A DNA stretch of 64,000 bases from Ochrobactrum sp. Q0168 (GTDB lineage Bacteria > Pseudomonadota > Alphaproteobacteria > Rhizobiales > Rhizobiaceae), in NCBI RefSeq assembly GCF_016427605.1, contig NZ_JAELXQ010000001.1, positions 746,860-810,859 on the forward strand. Reading direction: 5' to 3'. Below are positions 55,698 through 64,000 of this stretch, one piece after another (the first letter of the stretch is position 1; each line of letters opens with the position of its first letter). The notes below the pieces were generated by a model. It saw nothing but the letters and a program-made list of their open reading frames with translations. It did not search any database and was not told the origin of the DNA. A program made the position numbers and the translations under genes.

Positions 55698-56005
55698 GGC
55701 GCACCCACCTCGCGCGGCACGCGGACTGGCGAGGCTCGGCCAGTGCGAATGGCGGAGCCAATGCTGGAACCGGAGTTGCAGCCTGCAGGACCGGACGGCA
55801 TGATGCGGCAAGGTATACCGCATGAATGACAGCCAATGTTGCAGTGACCAGCCACAAGAGCACCCGTCTTTCTCCCCATTTGCCGCGCGGCCGTCCCTTT
55901 TGTAGCCGCATCAATCTTTATGGTAGAAATTACAGGGCACGACGGCATACCGCATTGATTTGAATCAACGGGTGACGATGAATGAGCAGAGGATTGGGAG
56001 TGAGA
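55698..56005. other. 308-base intergenic region between hemN and the FNR-type gene
   Basis: No gene seen; holds the hemN promoter region with the FNR box at 55955-55968. The two genes are co-directional, so the box also lies 38 bases past the regulator's stop. Confidence 0.6.
55955..55968 (-). promoter_or_regulatory. Perfect FNR/FixK box (anaerobox)
   Basis: TTGATTTGAATCAA, an exact match to the TTGAT-N4-ATCAA consensus, about 258 bases upstream of the hemN start. Expected target of the FNR-type protein encoded at 56006-56755. Confidence 0.8.
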
Positions 56006-56755
56006 CTAAAGTGCGTCCACATCCATGCCCGCAACAGCTGCGAGCGAACGGCGCGACAGAATTTCGACCGTATTGGCGTCAAGAAGCTGGATCAGGCCCT
56101 GGCTTTTGAGCTTGGTGAAGCTGCGGCTCACCGTTTCAATGGTGAGGCCCAGATAATCCGCAATATCCGTGCGGTTCATCGACAGATGCACCGGATTGGA
56201 GCGTTCACCGCGCTTTTCGGCGCGCGCGGATAGAACCAGCAGGAAGCTTGCAAGCTTTTCCACCGGCGCGAGACGCCCCAGAACGAGTTGGTTGTCACGC
56301 GCGGTGCGCAGCGCGGCCCGTGTCATCTGGTGCAGTCTTTCCTTGAGCTTTGGAAAACGCTCCATCAGATTTTCCATCTCCTTCGCGGAGAAAGCGCAAA
56401 GGATCGAAGGCACGACTGCTTCCGCCGACTGCGAATAGACATCATCATCGGCAAGTCCGAGATAATCTCCGGGAAACAGAAAGCCAGCGATCTGTCGGCG
56501 TCCATCCGGCAGGGAGGTGTAGATGCGCAACATGCCGGAGGTCAGACTATAGACCCGGGCCTTCGCCTCGCCTTCCTCCACGAGCATCTCGTTCGCATCC
56601 AGCTTTCTGGACGTCATGATCGTTTCCAGCGCACCAAGATCGCCATCGTCGAGCGCAGCGCAAACCGCCATGCGGCGCACATCGCAGTCTACGCAGATAC
56701 CGCAAGGCGCGCGAAAAGGCGATTTCGGATCGAAAACTACAGACGTTACAGCCAC
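56006..56755 (-). CDS. fnrN: FNR/FnrN-type oxygen-responsive transcriptional regulator
   Basis: A 249-residue Crp/Fnr protein. Cys18, Cys21, Cys24 and Cys32 near the N-terminus and Cys120 in the sensor domain provide candidates for the oxygen-labile 4Fe-4S cluster. The C-terminal helix-turn-helix (DIADYLGLTIETVSRSFTKL) has the Glu-x2-Ser-Arg recognition residues of FNR, which read TTGAT. It probably activates hemN just downstream and denitrification or high-affinity oxidase genes elsewhere. Start ATG 56755. Confidence 0.9.
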   Translation of the reverse strand: MAVTSVVFDPKSPFRAPCGICVDCDVRRMAVCAALDDGDLGALETIMTSRKLDANEMLVEEGEAKARVYSLTSGMLRIYTSLPDGRRQIAGFLFPGDYLGLADDDVYSQSAEAVVPSILCAFSAKEMENLMERFPKLKERLHQMTRAALRTARDNQLVLGRLAPVEKLASFLLVLSARAEKRGERSNPVHLSMNRTDIADYLGLTIETVSRSFTKLKSQGLIQLLDANTVEILSRRSLAAVAGMDVDAL

Positions 56756-56953
56756 GATGGATTTTCCTGTCGGAGGGAACTGATCGGACTCTTCTATTAA
56801 CCATCTAGATTACGTAAACGAAAGGCCCCTCGTAAAGGGAAATTTCACCGCAGGGCTGTAATCGCTCTGCGGTATCAACTTTTACACTATACCCGGCCAG
56901 AAAGTCTTTTAATATACAACGTTTGTAAAGAACGCTCCGGCCAGAAATAACGG

Positions 56954-57532
56954 TTAAATGTTGCGACTGCCCGGCTTGATGGCCGGGATCGCAGCCAGTT
57001 CCGGCGGCAGATTGTCAGCGGGGTAAGCTGGCACTTCATATTCCGCGAGCGCGATCAGCTTCGTACCCACATCGGCCTTGCCGGCGGAGCGGTCGACGAT
57101 GCAAGCCGCAGCCACGACTTCGATGCCGAGCTCCTTCATGCATTCGATGGTTTCACGGATCGACAAGCCGGTTGTCACGATGTCTTCCACGATCACGACC
57201 CGGGCGCCCTTGGGCACATCGAAACGGCGCAGGCGGAAAACGCCGTTCTCGCGCTCGACCCAAACCGAGGGCACGCCCAGATGGCGCGACGTTTCATAAG
57301 ACGGGATCAGACCCCCGATGGCCGGACCGACCACATAGTCGATGGGGCCGAGATTGGCTGCTTTGATCTTTTCAGCCAGCGCTTTGCACAGCTTTTCCGT
57401 TTTATCGGCATGCATGAACACGCGCGCCTTCTGGAGGAAAATGGGGCTGCGAAGGCCTGAAGTGAGAATGAAATGGCCTTCGAGGATCGCTCCCGCTTCG
57501 CGGAAGACGGCAAGCACGCCTTGGGTGTTCAT
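56954..57532 (-). CDS. pyrE: Orotate phosphoribosyltransferase
   Basis: Makes OMP from orotate and PRPP in pyrimidine synthesis. The 192-residue protein has the PRPP-binding motif [16 protein letters not shown] and the [15 protein letters not shown] segment. It begins seven bases after the rsh stop, so it is co-transcribed with rsh. Confidence 0.96.
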   Translation of the reverse strand: MNTQGVLAVFREAGAILEGHFILTSGLRSPIFLQKARVFMHADKTEKLCKALAEKIKAANLGPIDYVVGPAIGGLIPSYETSRHLGVPSVWVERENGVFRLRRFDVPKGARVVIVEDIVTTGLSIRETIECMKELGIEVVAAACIVDRSAGKADVGTKLIALAEYEVPAYPADNLPPELAAIPAIKPGSRNI

Positions 57533-57539
57533 TTTGGTC

Positions 57540-59795
57540 CTATCCGTTCACGCGCGTTGCGCCGCTGACGCTCGCGCTTTCTTTCAGTTGGGAAATGATG
57601 CGGTTGAGGTGCTTCAGATCCCACACTTCAACGTCGATGATCATTTCGGTAAAGTCCGGCGCTGTGCGCACCATGGAGAGATTATGAATATTAGCGTCGT
57701 TGGCCGCGACAATCTGGGCAATCTCGGCCAATGACCCCGGCGAATTGATTGCCGAAACGCTGACGCGGGCCGGAAAACGCTCATGCATCGTCTCGTCGAT
57801 ATCCCAGCGCACATCGATCCAGCGCTCCGGCTGGTCGTCATAGGCGGTCAGCGCGGGTGACTGGATCGGATAAATGGTGATACCGGCGCCCGGCTGGAGA
57901 ATCCCGACAATGCGGTCACCCGGGACCGCGCCTTCCGGCGCAAAACGAACCGGCAGATCGGAATTGGTGCCACGGATCGGCAGAGCACGCTTGCCGGGCT
58001 TCGGTGCAGTTTCCTGGTCCTTGCCCTTATCAGCCTCGGAGCCTTCGCTGCCCTCGGGAACCTTGAAGATCATCCCGGCGGCATTTTGAATGTTGAACCA
58101 GCCCTTTTCTCCGGTCTTGGCAGGGTTGTTCTGCGTTGTGACGCGCGTATCCTGATAGTCTGGATAAACGGCCTTCACCACATCGGTGGATGGCAGTTCG
58201 CCGCGTCCGACGGCGGCCAGCACGTCTTCTACATCCTTGCGCGCCAGACGCGGCAGGCCGGGCTTCAGAATATCCTTGCTGAATGGCTTTCCAGCGCGCT
58301 CGAAGGCGCGTTCGAGAATACGCATGCCCAAGCCGGAATATTGCTTGCGCACGGCGGAACGTGTCGCGCGCCGGATCGCAGCGCGCGCCTTGCCGGTTGC
58401 AACCAGAGATTCCCAGGCAGCAGGCGGCACCTGCGCTTTGGAGCGGATGATATCCACTTCATCACCGTTCTTCAGCTCGGTCATCAGCGGCATGATGCGC
58501 CCGTTGACCTTCGCACCGACGCAGCTGTCGCCGATATCGGTGTGAACCGCATAAGCAAAATCAATCGGCGTCGCACCGCGCGGCAGTGCGATCAGGCGGC
58601 CTTTCGGCGTGAAACAGAAAACCTGATCCTGAAACAGCTCCAGCTTGGTATGTTCCAGAAACTCTTCCGGATTATCGCCTTCGGAAAGCTGCTCGATGGT
58701 CTGGCGCAACCAGGCATAAGCGTTGGTTTCGGTCGAGATCGCATGCGGATTGTTGGCGCTACCGCGATCCTTGTAGATCGAATGCGCCGCTACACCGAAC
58801 TCGGCGATTTCATCCATCGCACGGGTGCGGATTTGCAGTTCGATACGCTGGCGCGACGGACCGATAATGGTGGTGTGCAGCGAGCGATAATCATTCTGCT
58901 TCGGTGTAGAGATATAATCCTTGAACCGCCCGGGTACCATCGACCACGTCGTATGGATCAACCCCAACGCCCGATAGCAGTCCTGCACGGTATCGACCAT
59001 GACGCGGAAGCCGAAAATGTCAGACAACTGCTCAAAGGACAGACCCTTGGTTTCCATCTTGCGGAAAACCGACCAGGCTTTCTTCTGGCGGCTTTTCACG
59101 CTGGCCTTGATGCCGTTTTTCTCGAAAATCTCGGACAGATCCTTTTCGATCTTCTGCAGAAGACCGCGGTTCTTTTCCAGAAGTTCGGCGAGACGGTCCG
59201 TGACCGCCCGCCATGCATCGGGATTGATGTAGCGGAAAGCCAGCTCTTCCAGCTCTTCGCGCATATCCTGCATACCCATGCGGCCAGCAAGCGGCGCATA
59301 GATATCCATCGTCTCTTCGGCGATGCGCAGGCGCTTGTCCTCGCGCATGACGCCAAGCGTGCGCATATTGTGCAGACGGTCGGCAAGCTTCACCAGAAGC
59401 ACGCGCACATCTTCGGAAATAGCCAGAAGCAGCTTGCGCAGGTTTTCCGCCTGCACAGCCTTCTTGGAAACCAGATCGAGCTTCTTGAGCTTGGTCAGAC
59501 CTTCAACGAGCTTGCCGATTTCCGGCCCGAACAGCTGGTCGATTTCCTGACGGGTCGCGGTCGTATCTTCAATCGTATCGTGCAGAAGCGCGATAGCAAT
59601 CGTCGCCTCATCGAGATGCATGTCGGTGAGGATAGCCGCGACTTCGAGAGGATGGGAGAAATAAGGATCGCCGGAAGCACGTTTCTGGCTGCCATGTTTC
59701 TGCATGGCATAGACATATGCCTTGTTGAGAAGCGCCTCGTTTACATCCGGCTTGTATCGCTGCACACGCTCCACAAGCTCATACTGGCGCATCAT
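57540..59795 (-). CDS. rsh: Bifunctional (p)ppGpp synthetase/hydrolase (RelA/SpoT)
   Basis: Rsh is the main alarmone enzyme of alphaproteobacteria. The 751-residue protein has the HD hydrolase domain (His34, His48, His72-Asp73 in LLHDTIED), the synthetase domain at about residues 235-360 with the RFKD motif linked to bifunctional enzymes, TGS at about 395-455 ([22 protein letters not shown]) and a C-terminal ACT domain at about 675-745. All catalytic parts are intact. Followed by pyrE; rpoZ lies upstream on the same strand. Confidence 0.96.
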   Translation of the reverse strand: MMRQYELVERVQRYKPDVNEALLNKAYVYAMQKHGSQKRASGDPYFSHPLEVAAILTDMHLDEATIAIALLHDTIEDTTATRQEIDQLFGPEIGKLVEGLTKLKKLDLVSKKAVQAENLRKLLLAISEDVRVLLVKLADRLHNMRTLGVMREDKRLRIAEETMDIYAPLAGRMGMQDMREELEELAFRYINPDAWRAVTDRLAELLEKNRGLLQKIEKDLSEIFEKNGIKASVKSRQKKAWSVFRKMETKGLSFEQLSDIFGFRVMVDTVQDCYRALGLIHTTWSMVPGRFKDYISTPKQNDYRSLHTTIIGPSRQRIELQIRTRAMDEIAEFGVAAHSIYKDRGSANNPHAISTETNAYAWLRQTIEQLSEGDNPEEFLEHTKLELFQDQVFCFTPKGRLIALPRGATPIDFAYAVHTDIGDSCVGAKVNGRIMPLMTELKNGDEVDIIRSKAQVPPAAWESLVATGKARAAIRRATRSAVRKQYSGLGMRILERAFERAGKPFSKDILKPGLPRLARKDVEDVLAAVGRGELPSTDVVKAVYPDYQDTRVTTQNNPAKTGEKGWFNIQNAAGMIFKVPEGSEGSEADKGKDQETAPKPGKRALPIRGTNSDLPVRFAPEGAVPGDRIVGILQPGAGITIYPIQSPALTAYDDQPERWIDVRWDIDETMHERFPARVSVSAINSPGSLAEIAQIVAANDANIHNLSMVRTAPDFTEMIIDVEVWDLKHLNRIISQLKESASVSGATRVNG

Positions 59796-59991
59796 CTACG
59801 ACAACTCCTCAAACCAACGCCGGGCGATCAGCGGCTATACCGCAAGACAATCACACTTCATTCGAACCAACTTCGCAAATTATCGAATGTTTTACGAGCT
59901 TTAGCACCGATTTTCTGCCAACAGGATTAATTTCAGACAGAAATTCACATCCCGCAAGCCGCGGCGGCGATCATTTTATGTTCGCGCGCGT

Positions 59992-60030
59992 AAAAATACG
60001 CGCCGCAGCCTGATGAGCCGCAGCGCGTGT
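59992..60030 (-). terminator. Probable rpoZ terminator
   Basis: A GC-rich hairpin of about 13 bp with mismatches (59998-60030), followed on the minus strand by TATTTTTA, 27 bases after the rpoZ stop. Confidence 0.6.
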
Positions 60031-60056
60031 ATAAAATGAAAGAGCCTGAAAGCGGA

Positions 60057-60461
60057 TTAGAAGTCGTCGTTCTTTTCCGGGGCGACCAGACCTTCAATAC
60101 CAGCCAGAAGCTCTTCTTCCGACATGCGATCGAAAGATACGACATCTTCCTCAGCCGCTTCGGCAATGCCTTCAACCAGCTCGTCAGACGACGACGTGAT
60201 CTGGGCGGGAGCCGCAGCTTCCGGTTCGTCCACTTCCACATGCTTTTGCAGCGAGTGGATCAGATCTTCCTTCAGATCATCCGGCGAAAGCGTTTCATCG
60301 GCGATTTCGCGCAATGCAACGACCGGGTTCTTATCATTGTCGCGGTCGACAGTGATCGAGGCGCCCTGGGAAATCTGGCGGGCGCGATGACCGGCGAGCA
60401 GAACAAGCTCGAATCGGTTCTCGACTTTGTCTACGCAGTCCTCAACGGTGACGCGGGCCAT
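60057..60461 (-). CDS. rpoZ: DNA-directed RNA polymerase subunit omega
   Basis: Omega helps assemble RNA polymerase. The 134-residue protein begins [10 protein letters not shown]; the Met-Ala-Arg start is the motif that forms ppGpp site 1 with beta-prime in proteobacteria. The C-terminal half is an acidic tail, as usual in alphaproteobacteria. It precedes rsh on the same strand with a terminator between. Confidence 0.96.
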   Translation of the reverse strand: MARVTVEDCVDKVENRFELVLLAGHRARQISQGASITVDRDNDKNPVVALREIADETLSPDDLKEDLIHSLQKHVEVDEPEAAAPAQITSSSDELVEGIAEAAEEDVVSFDRMSEEELLAGIEGLVAPEKNDDF

Positions 60462-60861
60462 ACGCGGTCCCTTTCATTTTCGAACTTTAACGGATTTTTT
60501 CTGCACATAACGCCTGTTGGGCGAAATTACAAGCCAAAGCGGGATTAGGGGCGTTAAATAGCCTTAATCCGTTCATATACCCTCGATTTTTAACGATATA
60601 CCGCATAATATCTCATCGCATTTCGAAATGGAACAATATTAAGCAGACCAAAATTCGCCCCCATTTCGGAATTGCTACATTAGTTAAATTAGCTCACCAA
60701 AATAACAACCTATGGTTGCTTGTTTTTCTATAATATGTCCTTAGAAACGCTATAAACGCTATTGGTAGAAATATTTCGCCAGCCGACGTTTGTGAAACAA
60801 ATCTGAATACGCGGTCGACGGTCCACACTCCCGTTAGGCTGTAGAGTGGATATATTGCACG
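60462..60861. other. 400-base divergent intergenic region, rpoZ / NYN gene
   Basis: Markedly AT-rich compared with the flanks. No gene or RNA element recognised; it should carry promoters for rpoZ (left) and the NYN gene (right). Confidence 0.6.
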
Positions 60862-61437
60862 ATGTTCGATTCTCGTGAAAAAATTGCGCTTTTTATTGAT
60901 GGCGCCAATTTATACGCAGCATCCAAGACCCTGGGCTTTGACATCGATTACCGCAAGCTTCTGAAGGCGTTTCAGAAGCGCGGCTATCTGCTGCGCGCAT
61001 ATTACTATACTGCGCTTGTCGAAGATCAGGAATATTCGTCGATCCGTCCACTGATCGATTGGCTGGATTATAACGGTTACAAGGTGGTCACCAAGGCCGC
61101 CAAGGAATTCACCGATTCGACCGGTCGCCGCAAGGTCAAGGGCAATATGGACATCGAACTTACCGTCGATGCCATGCAGTTGACCGACACGGTTGACCAT
61201 TTCGTGATTTTCTCCGGCGACGGCGATTTCCGTTCGCTCGCAGAAGCATTGCAGCGCAAGGGCCGCAAGGTTTCCGTCGTTTCTACCCTGACCACTCAGC
61301 CCGCGATGATCTCCGATGAACTGCGCCGTCAGGCTGATCATTTTATCGATCTCGTTTCGCTGAAGGCGGAAATCGGTCGTGATCCTTCGGAACGCGCCCC
61401 GCGCCGTCAGGACGACGATCTCGAAGATAATTATTGA
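60862..61437 (+). CDS. NYN-domain protein (LabA/DUF88 type)
   Basis: A 191-residue protein of the PIN-like NYN nuclease superfamily. Conserved acidic residues are visible in ALFIDGANLY (Asp near residue 13), NMDIELTVDAM and SGDGDFRSLAEAL. Such proteins are thought to cut RNA; the target is not known. The last ~20 residues are charged and disordered-looking. Single gene ending at a terminator shared with smpB. Confidence 0.9.
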   Translation: MFDSREKIALFIDGANLYAASKTLGFDIDYRKLLKAFQKRGYLLRAYYYTALVEDQEYSSIRPLIDWLDYNGYKVVTKAAKEFTDSTGRRKVKGNMDIELTVDAMQLTDTVDHFVIFSGDGDFRSLAEALQRKGRKVSVVSTLTTQPAMISDELRRQADHFIDLVSLKAEIGRDPSERAPRRQDDDLEDNY

Positions 61438-61515
61438 TATCGTTCAGGGTTTGATCCATGCACCAGCATGAATTTTGAGCCCTCCCGACGAGAGATCCAC
61501 CCTTCTATTTGAATA

Positions 61516-61543
61516 AAAAAGAGCGCCTGACGGCGCTCTTTTT
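61516..61543. terminator. Bidirectional terminator between the NYN gene and smpB
   Basis: A 12-bp stem (61516-61527 with 61532-61543), loop TGAC, with A-run and T-run flanks between two convergent genes. Confidence 0.9.
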
Positions 61544-61556
61544 CTTTGGAATACGA

Positions 61557-62033
61557 TCAGCCCCGGTCGCGGAGCAAGCGGGCCTTTTCGCGGCCCCAGT
61601 CGCGCTTCTTTTCCGTCTCACGCTTGTCGTGATTCTTTTTACCGCGCGCCACGGCCAGTTCCAGCTTCGCGCGTCCGCGATCATTAAAGTATAGTTTCAG
61701 CGGAACGACTGTCATGCCATCGCGCGAGACAGAGTTGAACAGCCGCGAGGCTTCGCGACGGCTGACCAGAAGCTTGCGCAAACGGCGTGGCTCGTGATTG
61801 AAGCGATTGCCCTGCGTATATTCCGGAATATAGGAATTAATCAGCCAGAACTCGCCATTCTCGAAGCTGGCATAGCTTTCGGCGATATTCGACTGATTGG
61901 CGCGCAGAGATTTCACCTCGGTGCCGGTCAAAACGAGACCGGCCTCGAGCGTGTCCAAAATCTCGAAATTGAAGCGCGCCTTGCGGTTTTCCGCGATAAT
62001 CTTGCGTGCAGGGGAATTCTTCGGCTTGTTCAT
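61557..62033 (-). CDS. smpB: SsrA-binding protein SmpB
   Basis: SmpB brings tmRNA to stalled ribosomes. The 158-residue protein has the RNA-binding beta-barrel core ([30 protein letters not shown]) and the basic C-terminal tail [20 protein letters not shown]. Start at ATG 62033 ([11 protein letters not shown]). It lies downstream of dapA on the same strand; the dapA terminator separates them. Confidence 0.96.
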   Translation of the reverse strand: MNKPKNSPARKIIAENRKARFNFEILDTLEAGLVLTGTEVKSLRANQSNIAESYASFENGEFWLINSYIPEYTQGNRFNHEPRRLRKLLVSRREASRLFNSVSRDGMTVVPLKLYFNDRGRAKLELAVARGKKNHDKRETEKKRDWGREKARLLRDRG

Positions 62034-62069
62034 AACTGCACTATATAATGCGTTGCATTTAAAATGAAA

Positions 62070-62093
62070 ACGCTCCCGCGACGGCGGGAGCGT
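62070..62093 (-). terminator. Intrinsic terminator of dapA
   Basis: A 10-bp stem (62070-62079 with 62084-62093), loop GACG; on the minus strand it is followed by TTTTCATTTT. It also sits just before smpB. Confidence 0.85.
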
Positions 62094-62144
62094 AAAAATC
62101 ACCAGCTTGCCATTTCTTCAACTGACAGCACGGCCATCGCCGGA

Positions 62145-63026
62145 TCAGTTGATGAGGCCTGCATGCTTCATGGCCAGATCGATCTTCTCTGCGGTCGACT
62201 CCTCGACCTGCATCATCGGCGAGCGCAGGCTGTTTTCGACACGTCCAAGACGCGACAGCGCATATTTCGGGCCAGACGGGTTCGGCTCGATGAACAACGC
62301 CTTGTGCAGCGGCATCAAACGATCCTGCAATTCCAGCGCCTTGGCGAAATCGCCAGCCTGGCAGGCATCCTGAAACTCGGCGCAAAGGCGCGGCGCAATG
62401 TTCGACGTCACCGAAATGCACCCCACCCCGCCATGGGCGTTGAAGCCGAGCGCGGTCGCATCCTCGCCCGAAAGCTGGATGAAATCCTTGCCGCAGGTGC
62501 CACGCTGTTCGGAAACGCGCTCGATCTTGCCGGTCGCATCCTTCACACCGATGATGTTCTTATGATCGCGCACCAGAGCGCCCATCGTTTCCGGCGTCAT
62601 GTCGATGACCGAACGACCCGGAATATTGTAGATGATGAGTGGGATCGAGATCGAACGCGCAACCTGCGAGAAATGTTCGTAAAGGCCACGTTGGGTCGGT
62701 TTATTGTAATAAGGGGTCACAACCAGCACGGCATCGGCACCAGCCTTTTCCGCATGCTGGGCGAGTTCAATCGCCTCAACGGTGTTGTTCGAACCAGCCC
62801 CGGCGATGACCGGCACGCGACCGGCGGCGACTTCAATGCAGACCTCGATGACGCGCTTGTGCTCATCGTGGGAAAGCGTCGGCGTTTCGCCAGTGGTGCC
62901 CACGGGCACGAGGCCTTTGGTGCCTTCTTTTATCTGCCAGTCAACGAATGCACGAAAAGCTTTTTCATCGAACGCTCCTTCACGATCGAATGGCGTGACA
63001 AGCGCGGTAATTGAGCCCTTCAGCAT
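62145..63026 (-). CDS. dapA: 4-hydroxy-tetrahydrodipicolinate synthase
   Basis: DapA condenses pyruvate with aspartate semialdehyde, the first step to diaminopimelate and lysine. The 293-residue TIM-barrel has [14 protein letters not shown] (substrate carboxylate binding), the active-site Tyr in YYNKPTQ and IIYNIPGR, and the Schiff-base Lys in GVKDATG near residue 161. Full length. Confidence 0.96.
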   Translation of the reverse strand: MLKGSITALVTPFDREGAFDEKAFRAFVDWQIKEGTKGLVPVGTTGETPTLSHDEHKRVIEVCIEVAAGRVPVIAGAGSNNTVEAIELAQHAEKAGADAVLVVTPYYNKPTQRGLYEHFSQVARSISIPLIIYNIPGRSVIDMTPETMGALVRDHKNIIGVKDATGKIERVSEQRGTCGKDFIQLSGEDATALGFNAHGGVGCISVTSNIAPRLCAEFQDACQAGDFAKALELQDRLMPLHKALFIEPNPSGPKYALSRLGRVENSLRSPMMQVEESTAEKIDLAMKHAGLIN

Positions 63027-63431
63027 CAGTAACTCCTGAAAAAGATAGACAGAACCTCAAACCGCAGGGGCGCTCGACCTCATATGCGGTTTGCGGAGGC
63101 GTTGAACAATAGTCTCGCCGCAGGAATGGAGCAAGCACATTGCAAGCGGAAAACAGGGGTAATACGGCAGTTTTGCGACGAAATTTCCGGCTTTATTCTA
63201 ATGTCTTCACCGCTCGCCCCGACAGACGCCAAACCCGGTATTTCGGGTGGCCGTTTCGCCGCCTTTTGCACTATCTTATAAAGCTTTTATTAATCATAGT
63301 TTCATTCCTTGGGGCCTATCCTTGACGACAAAATATGCGGGCGAAATGAAAGGCTAACAAAAGCCGGATTTTGCTAACATATTTTGCAGCAACCAAGTCC
63401 CGGCTGGCCGGATTTTTGTTTCAGAGTGCGG
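63027..63431. other. 405-base divergent intergenic region, dapA / lytic transglycosylase
   Basis: No gene recognised. It contains an 8-bp inverted repeat AAACCGCA/TGCGGTTT (63059-63066 with 63085-63092) about 40 bases before dapA, and should carry both promoters. No lysine riboswitch is evident. Confidence 0.55.
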
Positions 63432-64000
63432 ATGTTTAAAGAAGTCGTAGCGATCAGTATCAGACGAAAGGCCCTGCTTGCAGGCTGCCTTATTGCGGTT
63501 GCGGTGCAGCCGACGGCTTCGCTTGCGCAATCGTCACTGCCGACCGAAGTGCCGACGCCGCTCGCGCGTCCCTTTGCGCCCGCCGCAGCGCAGTCTCCTG
63601 CATCGCCGATGAATCTGGTGACCCCGACGCCGCGTCCCACACCGCCCGATCCGGTTATCACTTCGTCATTCAGGCGCGTGGAAAACCCAGCGGCCATTGG
63701 CGGAACGCTGAAGAGCGGGCTGGACGCGCTTTATTCGAAAGATGTGGCAAGTGCGGTTGCCTTTCGCAACGGCATGCCACGCGGATCGCTCGACCGTCAG
63801 ATTCTGACCTGGGCGATTGCGACCTCGGGCATTGACGGCGTTACAAGCGGTGAAATCGCCGCCGCGACCGCCGAACTGTCCGGCTGGCCCGGCATTGCCA
63901 CGCTTCAGCGCAATTCGGAACGCGCTCTGTTCAAGGAAAATCCGCCGGCCGGAACCGTCATGGCGGCATTTGGCAGCCGTCGCCCGGTGACCACCGAAGG
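63432..64000 (+). CDS. Soluble lytic murein transglycosylase, N-terminal part
   Basis: The first 189 codons of a gene that runs off the window. There is a signal peptide (hydrophobic about residues 14-30, cut near Ser-Leu-Ala-Gln), a Pro/Thr-rich linker at about residues 35-80, then a helical region (SGLDALYSKDVASAVAFRNGM) like the superhelical U/L domain of Slt-type lytic transglycosylases. The catalytic domain is not in the window, so the call rests on the N-terminal pattern and the dapA neighbourhood. Confidence 0.75.
   Translation, partial: MFKEVVAISIRRKALLAGCLIAVAVQPTASLAQSSLPTEVPTPLARPFAPAAAQSPASPMNLVTPTPRPTPPDPVITSSFRRVENPAAIGGTLKSGLDALYSKDVASAVAFRNGMPRGSLDRQILTWAIATSGIDGVTSGEIAAATAELSGWPGIATLQRNSERALFKENPPAGTVMAAFGSRRPVTTE

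Noticed and set aside
56847-56873. Inverted repeat ACCGCAG/CTGCGGT between pyrE and the FNR-type gene
   Set aside because: Seven-base stem with a 13-base loop and no T-run; too weak to call a terminator or operator.
58086-59930. Open frame of about 600 codons on the plus strand opposite rsh
   Set aside because: Antisense to a fully conserved gene; composition is that of a codon-bias shadow (His/Arg/Leu-rich) with no motif. Similar shadows opposite cysS (37319-38650), pyrC (44167-45387), the M23 gene (32670-33668) and the molybdopterin enzyme (4506-5603) were rejected for the same reason.
61509-61694. Short plus-strand ORF at the terminator opposite smpB
   Set aside because: Begins inside the terminator hairpin and runs antisense to conserved smpB sequence.
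63027-63431. Possible lysine riboswitch upstream of dapA
   Set aside because: Only one simple 8-bp hairpin is visible; the many conserved helices of a lysine riboswitch are not.

Overview
This 64 kb window reads as core chromosome of an alphaproteobacterium of the order Rhizobiales, family Brucellaceae (Brucella or Ochrobactrum). The strongest sign is a complete Omp25 outer-membrane protein (11091-11732) that I recognise as very close to Brucella Omp25. PurM, RNase III, LepB and CysS also look like their Brucella counterparts. A chromosomal class C beta-lactamase points towards the environmental Ochrobactrum side of the family; that is inference. Coding density is high, strands alternate in short operons, and I see no rRNA, tRNA, CRISPR array, prophage, integrase or intact insertion sequence.

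Layout. 1-2.9 kb: AI-2E-type permease (cut by the window edge), divergent from purM-purN. 3-11.8 kb: mixed envelope and metabolic genes: a DUF992 secreted protein, a stand-alone molybdopterin oxidoreductase with a DMT permease, rlmJ, a small secreted Cys protein with RNase T2, a GST, the AmpC-type beta-lactamase and omp25. 12-18 kb: a pteridine-reductase-like SDR with uvrC, pgsA and moaD-moaE, then a YbaY/META lipoprotein-like protein and ndk. 18-23.5 kb: DinB, an ABC-F ATPase, and pepA-holC with two membrane proteins.

23.9-31.8 kb is the outer-membrane biogenesis block lptF-lptG-lptD, a SurA-like isomerase, pdxA and rsmA. It combines two clusters that are separate in E. coli. 31.8-39.3 kb: an M23 peptidase-like protein with an altered zinc-ligand motif, rarD, cimA behind an unusual duplicated leader, a GFA protein and cysS. 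39.3-48 kb: SRAP/HMCES and NUDIX genes (DNA and nucleotide quality control), small secreted proteins, a GlxA-type regulator with a cysteine hydrolase, pyrC, and the overlapping trio ygfZ-HD-tyrosine phosphatase.

48-60.5 kb: the leftward housekeeping run DUF2062-acpS-lepB-rnc-era-recO, then an AraC regulator divergent from an Fsr-type exporter, hemN with a perfect FNR/FixK box upstream, an FNR-type regulator, pyrE, the bifunctional (p)ppGpp enzyme rsh, and rpoZ. Rsh and the omega subunit (with its ppGpp-binding MAR start) lie together, so alarmone synthesis and an RNA polymerase component that senses it are side by side. 60.8-64 kb: a NYN nuclease, smpB, dapA and the start of a soluble lytic transglycosylase.

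The items most worth a second look are: the cimA leader, where a 52-base copy of the gene start creates a 49-codon upstream ORF ending in TGATG on the cimA start; a shared GTTGC-N6-GCAAC inverted repeat in two intergenic regions; the FNR box upstream of hemN; the M23 protein with His-Leu-Tyr in place of His-x-His; and an AmpC gene with no neighbouring ampR. I did not find a convincing large undescribed multi-gene system.
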